Position numbers and translations under genes: made by a program
Shown here: piece by piece, positions 52,351-63,905 of the stretch
Position numbering within the stretch: position 1 is the stretch's first letter
Layout: each line of letters opens with the position of its first letter
The notes under the pieces: model-generated
What the model was told of the DNA's origin: nothing
The model's database searches: none
Seen by the model: only the letters and a program-made list of their open reading frames with translations
Source of the DNA: Phoebastria nigripes
Taxonomy: Eukaryota; Chordata; Aves; Procellariiformes; Diomedeidae
Length of the DNA stretch: 64,000 bases
Direction: 5' to 3'
Assembly (NCBI GenBank): GCA_035582835.1
Contig: JAYKAV010003099.1
Span: 506,408 to 570,407, forward strand

Positions 52351-54169
52351 GACTTAATGACAAAGTCACATTTCTCTTCCCTGTCATCTAATGCAATTTC
52401 CTCTGAATATTATTTAGCATCCAAAGCAATTTCACATACCCTTAAAGTTACCCGTCTGTGCACATGCAAAAAANCAGCCAGAGACACTTTATTCAGAATA
52501 TGAATGCTAATGCACTGGTAATCTGTTAATCCTGAGATACCTTTCTAGCAGAAGAAACAATATATGAAAGGTAGTAGGCGTTGGTTTTTTAATAGTACTT
52601 TTTCTATATAATCTTTTCAGAGAATAATACAGTACTCACTATTCCATTTATGACATATATGATATGAACATTGCATATCAGTGAAATCTTTCTCGTTATC
52701 AGACACACTGGGTCTGGTATTCCTCACTGGGTATAAATCAGAATAAAACACTTCAACATCTAAGGAAGATTTGAGGCAGGTGAGTCCAGAATTTCAATCC
52801 AGACATCCCCCTTCCCTGCAGGCTTGTATCTAGCCCAAATGTGCCTAAACTCAGTGACTCCTTGTTCAATTTTGAGTTCTTTCTCTGCACAGAGCTGTTT
52901 GTAGGCTAAGTCACTTGAAATTTGTCTTCTGCCTAATCTGGATCGGGCTCTTGAAACTTAATTGCCCTCTGCCCAAATGCCCAACTTGCCCCATTACAGC
53001 CGNATGTTTTGGGAACGTTTAATGTACACCAAGTGTGTTGCTTCACTTGCCACACACTTCTAGCTACTTTTAAAGCACAGCTGGAAAGGGAGGTACTCAG
53101 CTAATTGCACAGTTAATGCTCAGGTGAGAGACCCAAGTCCACCTGCGTCAGCATTTGTCTTCTCAGCTGGAGCTTGCACCGCTGTGCCGTGCAGGTGACT
53201 CCATTTTACTGGCTTTACCCCTCTGGTTGCATCAGTCTTGCCTTCAGCCTATCATCAGGAGGTCAAAGCATCCATCCCAGAGACGGGTGACGGCGCTTTG
53301 GAAACCCTGGTGATGAGGAGGGATCTAGTCCTCCTCCGGCCTGAGCCTGGCGCAGTTCACTGAACAGGGTAGGTGCATATCCTCACCTCGCTCTGGGTGC
53401 TCCAGTCGGAAGGGGCTGGAGCCTCTGTGGTGGTTTTGGGGGCTGACAAGGGCATTGCTCCTGCACTGCTGTATGTGGGAGCCCTCAAGGGCTACGCTAC
53501 GGTTGTAGGAAGAGCTGCCACAGGAGCAGCTGCCAGCTGGGTCCTACCTGGATGGTGCCTCAACTCTGTTGCACTTGCTTACGACGGCATGAGCTATGAA
53601 TGACTTTCACAGTCACTGTCACAGCTCCTCGTTTCTAGCCAGCACTGCGTCTGACCTTGTTCTGATCTCTGTCTGATGGACAGTGACAATCTGCTTCTAA
53701 ATATTACCCTGTTCCCTCTAATTTGTTTTCTTTTCTATCATGCTTTGCTGTGTTTCCTCCTAATTCCACAGTTCTGCTTCTCAGCTTGCCTAATAAACTG
53801 ATGTGGTCAATTTGGCTGAATCCATCAGTTCAGCTTCCTGTGTTGCTGTACAACTGTTTCTGGAAGATGCATGTCTCCATTTTGAAGGTGAATCTATCCT
53901 GCGTCGTCTCTTTGAGGTGTTACCATGCATCAAGCTCTGCTGAGTCGAGGCATCAATTTGAGCTTTTCTGTGTGCGTGGCCAGAGGATTGATCTCTGCAG
54001 CCTTGTTGGGTGGGTGCCGGCCCTCCAGCCCCTCTCCTCTCAGTCCCACTGCCGTGGACATCATGGTTTCCAGCGTGTGGGCTGCCTTTCGGTTTCACAG
54101 AGCAGAAACGCATGATAAATTACTACGTGGTCAGGTCCAGCCCCAGCAGCAGGAGCCCCTGTGGGCTTC
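52351..54169. other. Intergenic stretch with transition to GC-richer DNA
   Basis: The sequence changes from AT-rich to GC-rich near 53 kb. Small open frames (for example 53373-53603 and 53723-54115, + strand) have no recognisable domain and no splice or poly(A) context. No gene is supported. Confidence 0.7.
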
Positions 54170-54560
54170 CCGGAGCATCCCCACGCAGGGAAATCTCTGT
54201 GGCCATCCCTGCCCGCCCGCGGGGGAAGCGGGGCCTGGCTCCCTGTACCCACCAGCGCCCGCAGGGGCTTGGGCCCAGTGCTTCCAGAACCTTCCGCTGG
54301 CAGCGGCTGCNGTCACGCGGAGCGGCCATTTCCCGCCCAGGGCAGCTGCCGGTGAGTAACGGCCGGAGGGGGGGACCGGTGGGGACCGTCCCTCAGCGGT
54401 AGGTTCGTCGTTGCAGAGTCCTGAGTGGCGTGGGTCATTTTCATAACAATTGCTGTTGTTCCTCATCAATGAGCAGGAAACAGATTGCGGAGCCTGCGCG
54501 GGCTTTACACCGTTGGCAGCTCGGGGAGCGTGCCGAGGTGCTGCTGCGCAGTTCGTTAGT
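54170..54560. promoter_or_regulatory. CpG island, candidate promoter with adjoining splice donor
   Basis: CpG dinucleotides are dense here (cccgcccgcggggg, cacgcggagcgg, taacggccgg). The core at about 54323-54341 reads gcggccatttcccgccc, combining a YY1-like gccat and an E2F-type tttcccgc. A consensus donor, gccg|gtgagt, follows with the cut after 54351. The arrangement of TATA-less GC promoter, initiator region and first-exon donor suggests the start of a + strand transcript. Orientation and product are inferred; no start codon with a plausible protein was recognised. Confidence 0.55.
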
Positions 54561-54969
54561 TTGAAACNGGGAGACGAGGTTGAAGTAATGGGCACATCTG
54601 TTCTGGATTGTGCTTTTTTCCACCTCTGATCTCCGTTATCCGCAGAGGTTGATCAAAGCCTCCTACAGCAGGGAGCCGTGTACGGCATCGCCCTGTGAGG
54701 TGGGGACGCTGTGGGGACGGTGCGGTGGCGTGAGCAGGTCGATCCTCTCCGTTGTGAGTTCCTCACGATTGCTTGAAGTCAGGGCTGTGCTTACCATTGG
54801 CTTTGCTAATATTGTTTAATTGCTATTAAATGGACCCAAATCCAGTAGTGATTTATAAATATTGTTAGGAAATACATCAGTAACAGCTCCTGGACTGATG
54901 ATGCTAAGAGACTCGGTGTAGATGCGGAGATGAAGAACCTGGGTCTCAGTTGCTCCCCCCAGCAGCTGG

Positions 54970-54974
54970 GTGGG
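54970..54974. repeat. Left target-site duplication of the solo LTR
   Basis: The 5-bp gtggg here is repeated at 55568-55572, on the other side of the LTR. Five bases is the usual duplication of ERVL-class integration. Confidence 0.65.
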
Positions 54975-55567
54975 TGTTGTGGTTTAACCCCAGCCGGCAG
55001 CTGAGCCCCCCCAGCCGCTCGCTCCCTCCCCCCGGTGGGATGGGGAGAGAATGGGAAGGGTAAAAGTGAGAAAACTCGTGGGTTGAGATAAAGACAGTTC
55101 AATAGGTAGAGCAAAAGCTGCACACGCAAGCAAAGCAAAACAAGGAATTCATTCACCATGTCCCATCAGCAGTCAGGTGTTCAGCCATCTCCAGGAAAGC
55201 AGGGCTCCATCACGCGTAACGGTGACTTGGGAAGACAAATGCCATCACTCCGAACATCCCCCCCCTTCCTCCTCCTTCCCCCAGCTCTATATGCTGAGCA
55301 TGACGCCATATGGTGTGGAATATCCCTTTGGNNNGTTGGGGTCAGCTGTCCCNGCNGTGTCCCCTCCCAGCTTCTTGTGCCCCCCCAGCCTCCTCGCTGG
55401 TGGGGTGGGGTGAGGAGCAGAAAAGGCCTTGGCTCTGTGTAAGCCCTGCTCAGCAGTAACGAAAACCTCCCTGTGTTATCGACACTGTTTCCAGCACAAA
55501 TCCAAAACATAGCCCCATACTAGCTACTGTGAAGAAAATTAACTCTACCCCAGCCAAAGCCAGGACT
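54975..55567 (-). mobile_element. Solo ERVL-type LTR (avian), minus orientation
   Basis: The left end tgttgtggtttaaccccagc and the right end cagccaaagccaggac are the two ends of an LTR family I know as common in neoavian bird genomes. Internal blocks also match: cgtgggttgagataaagac, a modified CRE (tgacgcca) and a TATA-like region near 55286-55298 read on the minus strand, and cccctcccagcttcttgtg. A polyadenylation-type attgaa/attaaa region lies near 55100 on the minus strand. No internal retroviral coding sequence flanks it, and one LTR lies between 5-bp direct repeats, so it is a solo LTR left by recombination. Six Ns fall inside. Confidence 0.8.
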
Positions 55568-55572
55568 GTGGG

Positions 55573-58500
55573 AGTGCAGGCAGGAGGGCTGCGGAGGCCC
55601 TCGGGATCACAGCAAGCTGAAAGAGCGAGTGATCTTTAGTGGAATATAAACAGATCGTTAGAAAAGTGATTTCCCCCCCCCCCCNCCCCCTTCGCCTCTG
55701 CTCACCCCTTGCCCTCTGTGTTTTAATCAAAGAACATTACTTCGTTTATTTTTCTTGAAACTCTTGTTCTCACAGCTTTTAACTTCTGCGTTTTTACCTC
55801 TGCTTTTCCCTTTTATCTTCCTACTTTTCCCTCCCTTATTGTCATGATGAAGGAGGGGAGAACTGAACTCTCTCACCTTCCCTCTCCCAATCCTGCTTTT
55901 TTTTTGGTATTATCAAGAAGTTAGATTATTGAACTCTATGGTTCTTACTGATGTTACCAGTTTTGGAGAGGGTTGCTTTGCAGGGAGGCTTTGCCTGAAG
56001 GCCTGGGAGCTCCCTGCAGCAGCCCAGCTCCCCGACAGCCCCGGCCGGGGAATCTGGTAGTTCAGATTCTGAACTGCCTTCGTGCATTCTCCTTCTGCAC
56101 CCACCTCCTCTGGCAGCGCCGTGTTCCCCGCTCTGTAGCCGGCTGCGGACCCAGGCATCTCGTGCTGTGTGTGGCTGCAGAGCAGGGGTGGAGGCCAGCA
56201 CAGACTTGGCGCTACTGATGCCGTTATCTGCAGCCTCTTGGGTACGTGGGTGAATCTGCCAGCGTCTGCCACCGTCCAAACAGTTTTTGTGGCTGTTCCA
56301 ATTTCTGTGACAAACAAACAGGTCTGTGCATGGTTACCTCAGTCTGTATTATCTGCACTTACAAAATGACTGTAAACATCTCTCAATAGTGAAGCCAGCA
56401 ATTAAAGCAATGGTATTGAGTGCTGCCTTTTAAAAGGGTTTAGGAATAGCTGCTTTCTCTGCTTTTGTGGCCGTGCTCATTTGCAGTCCCATGCTGCCAT
56501 CCCTGCAGCAGCTTCCTTGTAGCTTTTCTTGCCAGCTTGCTGTCAGAAACAAGCCTTGTGCCCATCCCTCTGCCTTGCTAACCTGCAGCTCATGCCAGCC
56601 TGTTCTCCCAGTGCCTGGGCAGCTGCCTTGTGCAAAGCCTTCGTGTGCCAGTTTGCTGCCAGGAACAAGCTGCAGGCAAGCTGGCCAGGCCGGGAGACTC
56701 CGAGGTGCTCCGTCCTGTGCAGCTCAGCTCATGGGCATCAGCTTTATCCTCTCTTTGTATTAGTGGTCCTGTCTTGGATCTGATGGGACCGAGATGTCCC
56801 TTTATATGGACTGGGGCTGTTAACTGTGAAGTGCTCCAGATGACGTCTCCCAGCTGCATTGGAGGGCAAGGACTCGACTCCTCCCCATCCCTGCGGAAAA
56901 GAAAGTCTAGCTATTGACTGGCACTGGCCCAAGCTGCTTAGCCTGATGCTCCGTCGTGCTTTGCTGTCATGCTATGCGGGTTATTCACTTACTGATTTAA
57001 CTATTGTAAAATCCTAGATAGTTTTCTGTGCAGTGGTAAACTCATCCTGGCTTTGTGCAGCAGCTCTAGCAGACGTGCTGCTCCCTCCACAGGCACCTGG
57101 CTGTTCCTCCCAAAGATGTGGGAGGAACAACGTGCTCCTTGCTGCCCACTTGAGCAAAAACAAAGTACTCCAAGCACAAGCTGAGCACTTGCTTTTCTCA
57201 GGTAATGACTCTTCATATAGCTGTCACCTCCTTTTGGAGATGCTGACTGGCGTGACTGCTAATGCGCCTCTGCCTGCACACGCACACAGGTTCTGTAGCA
57301 AGCACTCAAGTGTGTTCAGTAATTAGAAACCTGTCCAAAAAAATGTGAGTGCTGTCACCACCTGTCTTTGTGTCTGTGTCTAGCAGTTCTGCTGCTCAAT
57401 TACTGGTTTTGTTACCTGTCTCTGCTTTCAAACTTGTTTTTGCATGGGAGAGATATTTATTCCCCTTTTCTTTTGGTGCATAGGTTTGGGAGGAGGAACA
57501 AGAGCCCAGTTCCCTTCTGAGTGAGTTTACTTACTAGCAGAGGCTTCCAGCAGCAGCAGACCGTGAGCATGCAGAGATGTAGGATACCCCAACATTAGCC
57601 AGGTAGATAGAAGAGCACAGCCGAGACACTTAGCAATGGTTCACTGTGGTTTTGACTGGAGCTCTTTTCTGTACCCATCTTTTCTCCCTGAGGTTACTGT
57701 AGTAACCTAGAGGCTCAGGAACATCTACAGTGCTTGGAGAGGGACCTGTCAGTCTCAGAGGCTTCTTTTGCTGATACCCTTTCCTGTCAGTGGGCTGTTC
57801 AGATCTATCTGGATGACAGTAAGAGTTGTCTGTAAGGAGATGATGATGGCAAGAAAAGACCTGATGTCCAGGTCTGGGCTGCATGCTGTGTTTGTGTCCT
57901 ATGCTGTGTTCTAGGTAGTGCTGGTCAAACGCCAGAGGAGCTGCTTAACCATTGCTGGTGGCAGCAAGGGTTGGGAACTTGAGCTCCCAGCTCCTTTTCT
58001 TGACTCTGGGAGGGAGTCTGATGTGTGCTCTATGGTGCAGGGTTGTTGGCCTTTGGTCGCAAGGTATGAGTATGTTGGAGGCCAGAGCAGTGTGCGGAAG
58101 GAGCCAGCTCTTTTCCCACCCCTGCTCTGCTCCCCGTGAAGCATGGTGCTGGGGAAACCGGACTGCTGCTGGCAGGGGCAAGAGCTGGTTGTGCACGCCT
58201 GGCACCGAGATGGACGTGCCTGGACAGCAGCAGCACAGTTTGGTCTTTGTTAGGTTGGTTCCTGGCAGCATGCTTACTCCATGCACGCTCCCTGCTTGTG
58301 TCTTCTTGAAAGCGACGGTATGTGCCGGCGTGTGAGAGGCAAGGGGATGGCATCAGCCATCTCACTGCATCAGGATTCCCCAGGGGAAAAAAGCATCCTG
58401 AGGCTAGCATGCGTACGAGACGCTGTGAATCCTAGCTGTTTGCAAAGGAGAAATGAGCTTGTTCAGAGCCTCAGACAGTTTCTGGCTTTCATGTTACTGG

Positions 58501-61500
58501 GGGATGTGTGTACTGATCCCACTCACAGAAATGTGCAGCGTTAGGTTTGCCCGGCTCTGAGCGGAGGAGAGAGATGTTTACTGTTCGTTTGTCTGATCTG
58601 GCTGTATCTTCAGCCCACCGCTGAGATTTCTTTTTGTTACAAGTTTCTCTCCCATCAGGAGCCTCGTTTTTCTGTCAGTCCCGGCTGGAGCAGTGGCGTT
58701 AATTCTGTGCCCCAGGCACACGGAGTAATTGTCCTCCCCTCTGCACACCCGCAGTGGGCACGTTGCACTCCCAAGAATGCAGGTGCTGCACAGGAGCTAT
58801 TAAAGCCTCTCAGCCAGATGTGGCCCCATAAATCCTGTGCTGGTGTTTGCCCAGCACCACTACATTTCGAGGAGTTTAATTTAAACTTTATTTTATTGCC
58901 ATCTACTTTTTTCCATAACAGCCCTTATCTAATCTTGCATCTGCTCTTGAATTATAAGGGAGAAAGAACTACGATCAGCTTTGACAATTAAAATTCTTTG
59001 ATGAACAAGCTGTCATTCGGTGATCTACAATAAGTGTCAGCCATGTGCTACCTCGCTCTTCATAGAGAATTGCTTTTGTTTTCAAGAATGAGCTCGTTTA
59101 CTTGACACTCAGCTCTGAATTGAGGAATTTCATTCTGGCTTTGGAAGCCTGTAAGAGGAAGTGCTGGAAAGCAGGTTTGCCGTGCGTGCCAGAGCATCAT
59201 TCCCTCCTGCACAGCCCCGGGACNGGGGATGCTCCCAGCCCAGCGCTCGTCTTTGCATCGTCCTCNCTCTGCTGGGGCCCTGCAGCCTCCCAGGGCCAGG
59301 AAATGCACTGTCTGTTAGATGCAGTCAGCTGCTGTATTTAACTTATCCTATCATTCCCCATGTTTACAAAAACGTGAAAATTGGCATCAGCGTGCGGTGT
59401 TAAAAGAGGCATTATGGGGCACTGCCACTCTGCTTAAAAACAGCTCGTCTGTCCCCATCAGCGGCCTGCCTGCTCTCAGTTGAGCCGCCATGTGATGGAG
59501 ATAGTCACATTCTTCACTGCTGGAGCCGTGCACTCTTTAGGGGACATGGATGATCCCTGGATTGTAGGGGGTTACAACAAAATGACCCTGGTCTTAGTCC
59601 AAATAAATAACACGGACTGCAATTGAGACCTTATTAAATAACCTTTAGAGCTGGTTCCCTTTCTANGCTGAGCAGAAGTGTATGCTCAGACTCATGTCTG
59701 AGAGCTTTAAGACAAGCTTGGTTTTTGGTTTTAACAACAAAGAACTGTGAATAGCTGCAGCGTAAGGAAAAAACTCCTGTGGGAAATTTCTGTTTTATGA
59801 TGACAATGTTTGGGGTTTTCAACCAAAGACCCACAAATCCAAGCACTGATAATCTGTTTTTCAGCATCTCTAAGACAAAAATTTAGCAAATTGAGCAAAA
59901 AGCATGTTTTGACTCAATATTCACATGACCAGCTGAAATGCTGAAATAGTGGGAAGCTTCAATCTGGGCGGAAAGTGAGTGGGGTTTTGTTAGATGATCT
60001 AAACCCCCTTTTTCCCCCTGAAGACATTTTGTTTTAACCTCCTAACAGACACCCTCTGAGAGAGCTCGAGGCCAGCTCTGTAGTCCGTCTGCAGCAGTGC
60101 CTGCACGGACAGGGCACGCTGGGCGGCAAAGACTCTTCAGGCGGCGCGGGTTGTCCAGGTGCTGTGGCTGTAGACCAGGCTCCCCATCTCACCGGCTGCT
60201 AGAGGACCGTTTCCTCTGTAGGGGCTGTGCGCTGGGATGCTTTTCCCCAGGCTGTATGGATTGTGTAGGCAGTGCTGCCTCAGGACTTGCCCCCCAGCTC
60301 CTGGAGGACCTGGCCGGCTGTGGAGGACACGCAGTTTCAGGGGGTCACGTTTCAGCAACTCTCATGCAATTTAGAAGGCAGTGGGAAAAACATCTCTGCC
60401 TTGGTGAGGGTTACGAAGCTTTCTCCACTGAAAGGGAGAGCATTGCTCTGCCTGGACACGAGACCGATTCAGTTCCTTTGTGTGCTGCAGAGGTCCTGGG
60501 TGGATTAGAGATGGCATTTGGGCTCCTAAGTCCTGCTGAAATCTCAGAAGTTAGGTGTCTACATCTGCCCAGCTAGGCTCGACTTGTCTCGCTCTGCCCT
60601 CTGGTTGTTCCTCCGTAAGGTGAAATGGATAAAGTATTTCTTCTTGTCTGACTGTTTCCGTCAGTACTGCCTTGTGAGCGTCCTCCTCCTCGCTTGGTTT
60701 GTTCCAGCAGGATGAGGTCCCGAGGCTCCTGCTAACCCTGCCCCAACCGCATACAGCNGAGCTCGTGCTTTTCTCTCAGATTATTTCTGCCTGCCTTACC
60801 TTCACTTCACCTTAAGCACACCAAAAAAAAAATAATCAGCACTACCCAGATAAATCCATCTGGTCTCTGTCTCAGCCTCATTTAACCTCCCATTGAAGAG
60901 ATTGTATCACATGGTATTCAGCTGAAACCTATTACCTTGCATGCCCAAGCATATCATATAGAATTACCTTCACCCATAGGCCTGGAGTGTTTGCTAATAG
61001 CTAATGGCATCTTTTAAGTTTGAGGTGATTTATTTGAACGCGCTTCTATTTCATAGTGCAGCAGGGGTTGCACGTTGGCGTTTTAAGCAGAGCTCAGCGA
61101 GGGAATGCTGACAGTCTGCAGGAAGGTCAGGAGAAGCTGAAGGCAGGCTGGCTTCACCCCTCCCGAGCGAGGGAGCGCCGGGCACTGCCCCTTCCCAGCG
61201 TTCCCATTCCTCACCACTGGCCCCATACAAAGCAAGCCGTAGTACCTGGGAGTGGCTGCTTCTGGCTGCATGCAGCGAGAGCTCCAGGAGGGCACAGTGC
61301 TCTGTGTGACTGTCTGCCTGCCGTCACCACCCGGGTGCCGCGGAGCGTGCGGTACGCCCGTGCGTTCCAGAGTTTCCCAGGAAGGAGGCAGGGTGCCAGG
61401 GACTGCCCCCGCCGCACGTGCGTGCCGTTGCCTACCCCGTGCCTTAACTCGCTCTACGGGAGGTGATTTTTTTTTTTTTTCAGTTCTGATGGCAGAAGCA

Positions 61501-61600
61501 AGTTCACTCGTGTGATTGCTGATTTTTGACAATTTACTGCAGGTGTAGGGTAGAACTGGTATGAAATTGCTGTAAAGGACAAAATCAAAAGCCTAGTATG
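55573..61600. other. GC-richer intergenic stretch without a supported gene
   Basis: Many overlapping open frames occur on both strands, as expected in GC-rich DNA; the longest (159 codons, 60097-60576) has no family resemblance. A C-run with one N lies near 55673-55690. Stretches near 58855-58990 and 60850-61030 are AT-richer and could be conserved non-coding elements. Confidence 0.65.
60505..60575. repeat. Possible ancient amniote repeat fragment
   Basis: The words tttgggctcctaagtcctg and agttaggtgtctacatctg resemble an old reptile/bird repeat with alternating ttaggcacctaaat motifs. It was matched from memory only. Confidence 0.33.
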
Positions 61601-61606
61601 GTGATG

Positions 61607-61657
61607 TGATGCAATTTTCCCTCCTCTTCCTCCTCCTCATCAGTGGAAGTATAAAAG
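61607..61657 (+). promoter_or_regulatory. Candidate TATA promoter with C/EBP-ATF composite site
   Basis: A perfect tgatgcaat (C/EBP-ATF composite element) lies at 61607-61615 and a canonical tataaaag at 61650-61657, with a pyrimidine tract between. A start would be expected near 61680-61690. No clear coding sequence follows directly, so if real it drives a noncoding or distant-exon transcript. Confidence 0.35.
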
Positions 61658-61689
61658 CCCTTTTGTCGGTCAGGGTCAGCTGTGCTAAC

Positions 61690-63777
61690 GAACGAGCAGC
61701 AAGCCAGCCCTGGATGTAATCAGGGTCTGGGGTGTGAGCAGCCGACCCCAGCAACAAGGATCTGAACTACTGAGAAGCTACGGCAGCAGGAACAGGAGTC
61801 GGGGCTTTCGATAACTGGATGGTTTCCATCGTGCTGCAGAAGCCCCCTCCAGCGTGCCGGTGACACCCAGCCGTGTGCGTGCCGGCTGCTGTGGGCCAGC
61901 GTGTAAATAGCCCAAGGCCAAGACGCCAAGTGTTGGCAGTCATGTGAAGGAAGGAACAGGGCTGTGGCTCTGTAAACCTCCAGGCTGATTTCTTATCAGC
62001 TCGGAGAGGTTTCTGTTAAAAATCAACCCATCAACCCCTCATTGAACTGTTTGATCCTTGCGAGGTTGGTCTGGTAGCGGCTAAGCTGCCAGCAGCACTG
62101 CGTATGTGTGCAAATACGCTGCCCATCACCGCTGCGCAGTGGGATGGGGGGATAGGCATCTTCNTGCCCCTCCAGCTCCCTGAAGCCAACAGCAGTGTGG
62201 CGGGGGGATGCGCTGGAGTCGGGTGTTGTCTGCCTGCCCGGGGGGCTCGCACGGACCCCAGGAGAAAGCGGGAGTGCAAGAACAGACACAAACCCAGCTC
62301 CCTGATTTGTAGTTTGCAGACCGAGTGTTGAGCCTCGCCTTTGTCTTCATGTCAGCCCAGGTCCCCCCAGCACACCGTGCTCCTCGCTCAGGGGGTGAGG
62401 GAGGACCGTGGCTTCCAGGTGGAAAAACAGTGACAGTAATAAATCAAAGTCAATCAGCTTGGGACCTCTGGTATTCAGAGGTTATTCAATTATCACTCAT
62501 ACCAGCAAAGGGGAAATCCGATAATGTAACGGGGCTGCATCAATATTATTTATGTGAAGAGGAGCTGTGCTTGCTGTCAGGTGGGAAGCTGCAGAAATCC
62601 TACAGGTGTCCAAGTCTTTCTCTCTCTTCCCCTCACCTCCTTTTTTAATAACTGACTAACCTAATCTGATGTCTCTCTAAGATCAATAATAGTGCAGGGC
62701 ACATAGTGACAAACTGGAAAGCGTTTTCCCCCGAGTGAAGGGAGTGCGTCTCAAAACGGAGCCTGTGAGCAGCTTTCATCCAGGCAGAGGTGGCACGGCA
62801 CGGTAAATGGAAGCAGCGTGCAGCCTGCTCCTGCTGCCCTCCCCCTGCGCCCACCTTGCCAGCCCAGTGACTTCCATCTGCTCTTTCTCTGTTAACATTG
62901 TTCTTAATTTCAGGGTAGTGTTTGGGAGCTGGCTCCCGTTCAGCAGCCTCCTCCATGAGCTACGCAGAGCTGGGGGTGCTGCCCCCCGTGCAGCGCTGGC
63001 GTGGAGCCTGCAGCCTTAATTCTGCCTAAGGCCTGGGAGGTAAAAGTTTGAAGATACATGTTGTCTCCTCCAGTGCTCAGGGTGCTCTGACTCCTTATCG
63101 TGCAAGGAGAGGTGAACCGGGCTGTGCCAGAGCTTCTGCAGCTGCCGAGGTGACGGTGGGGAAGGAAGCGCTGCCCGGCGTGGGGGCTCTGCTGCCGGCC
63201 GTCTCTTTGGGTTGTGGGTTGTTGAGCACGGCCCTGACATCCAGCTTGGGGATGGTCTCTGTGGCCAGCATGGCTGCTTGGGTGCTCAGCGCTAGTTATC
63301 CGCATGCTACAGTGCGGGTCGGAGCCTCTCTGCATTTCATCCATGCTGGGGGCAGCGTTCATTAACGTTTGTCGTCTTCAACTGCTCAGCACGCCATGAG
63401 CAGCGGCGGCACCTTTGTGCGGGCTGTAGCTGTTCCCTGGTGCTCGTGTTGGCGCGTGTGGCTGTTCGCTCCACGGCTGAGAAGTGGGCTCCTTGGGTGG
63501 AGATTTCCGCAGCAGCAGCAAAAGCAGAGGGGGCACCACGTGGCACGGTGTGGAGGCAGCGCTTGAAGCAGCTGCGGGAAGCCAGCAGCATCGAACACAG
63601 ACTCTGCAATATTTATCTATCTGCCCAGTGCCAGACTGCTGTCTGCCAGTGTTTGAGAGGAGGAGGATTAGGGAATGTCATGCNAAACATTTCACACTTC
63701 TTTGCAAACTAATGTTAATTGCACCTACTACAAATTAATCTTCTGTCTGTTCTGTGCCCTCTCCCCTCCCTTCCCAG
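61690..63777. other. Intergenic or intronic GC-rich stretch
   Basis: No gene is recognised. An AT-richer block at about 62430-62570 has the look of a conserved regulatory element. Open frames on both strands overlap heavily and look like compositional artefacts. Confidence 0.6.
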
Positions 63778-63905
63778 GTACCCAAAGGGCCAAGGACGTC
63801 ACCTCAAGCACCCCTCACCCCAGCAGCACCGTGCAGCCACCTCCGAAAAGAGGAGAGCACCCGCTTCACAGCCAGCAGCCGTGCTGGAGGGGCGTGCGAG
63901 ACAAG
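63778..63905 (+). ncRNA. Exon-like segment of an unidentified + strand transcript
   Basis: A long pyrimidine tract and cttcccag precede 63778, and GACAAG|gtgagt follows 63905. Both sites are near consensus and are spaced like an internal exon of 128 bp. All three forward frames are open across it, so coding or noncoding status cannot be decided; none of the three translations resembles a family I know. It could be spliced to the CpG-island donor at 54351. If the mammalian gene order holds, DAB2IP would lie to the right on the opposite strand, so this would not be part of it. Confidence 0.35.

Noticed and set aside
54131..54595. 154-codon minus-strand frame across the CpG island
   Set aside because: It contains Ns, has low-complexity Pro/Ala/Gly composition and overlaps several frames on both strands, as expected for a CpG island.
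56527..56690. Imperfect repeat of a ccagcttgctgtcagaaaca-like phrase about 117 bases apart
   Set aside because: Only some 23 bases are alike and the surrounding sequence is not. This is too weak to call a duplication.
60097..60576. 159-codon + strand open frame, the longest in the right-hand region apart from shadows
   Set aside because: It lies in GC-rich DNA where long chance frames are common. Its translation has no domain or family resemblance, its end overlaps a likely old repeat, and no promoter or poly(A) context was seen.
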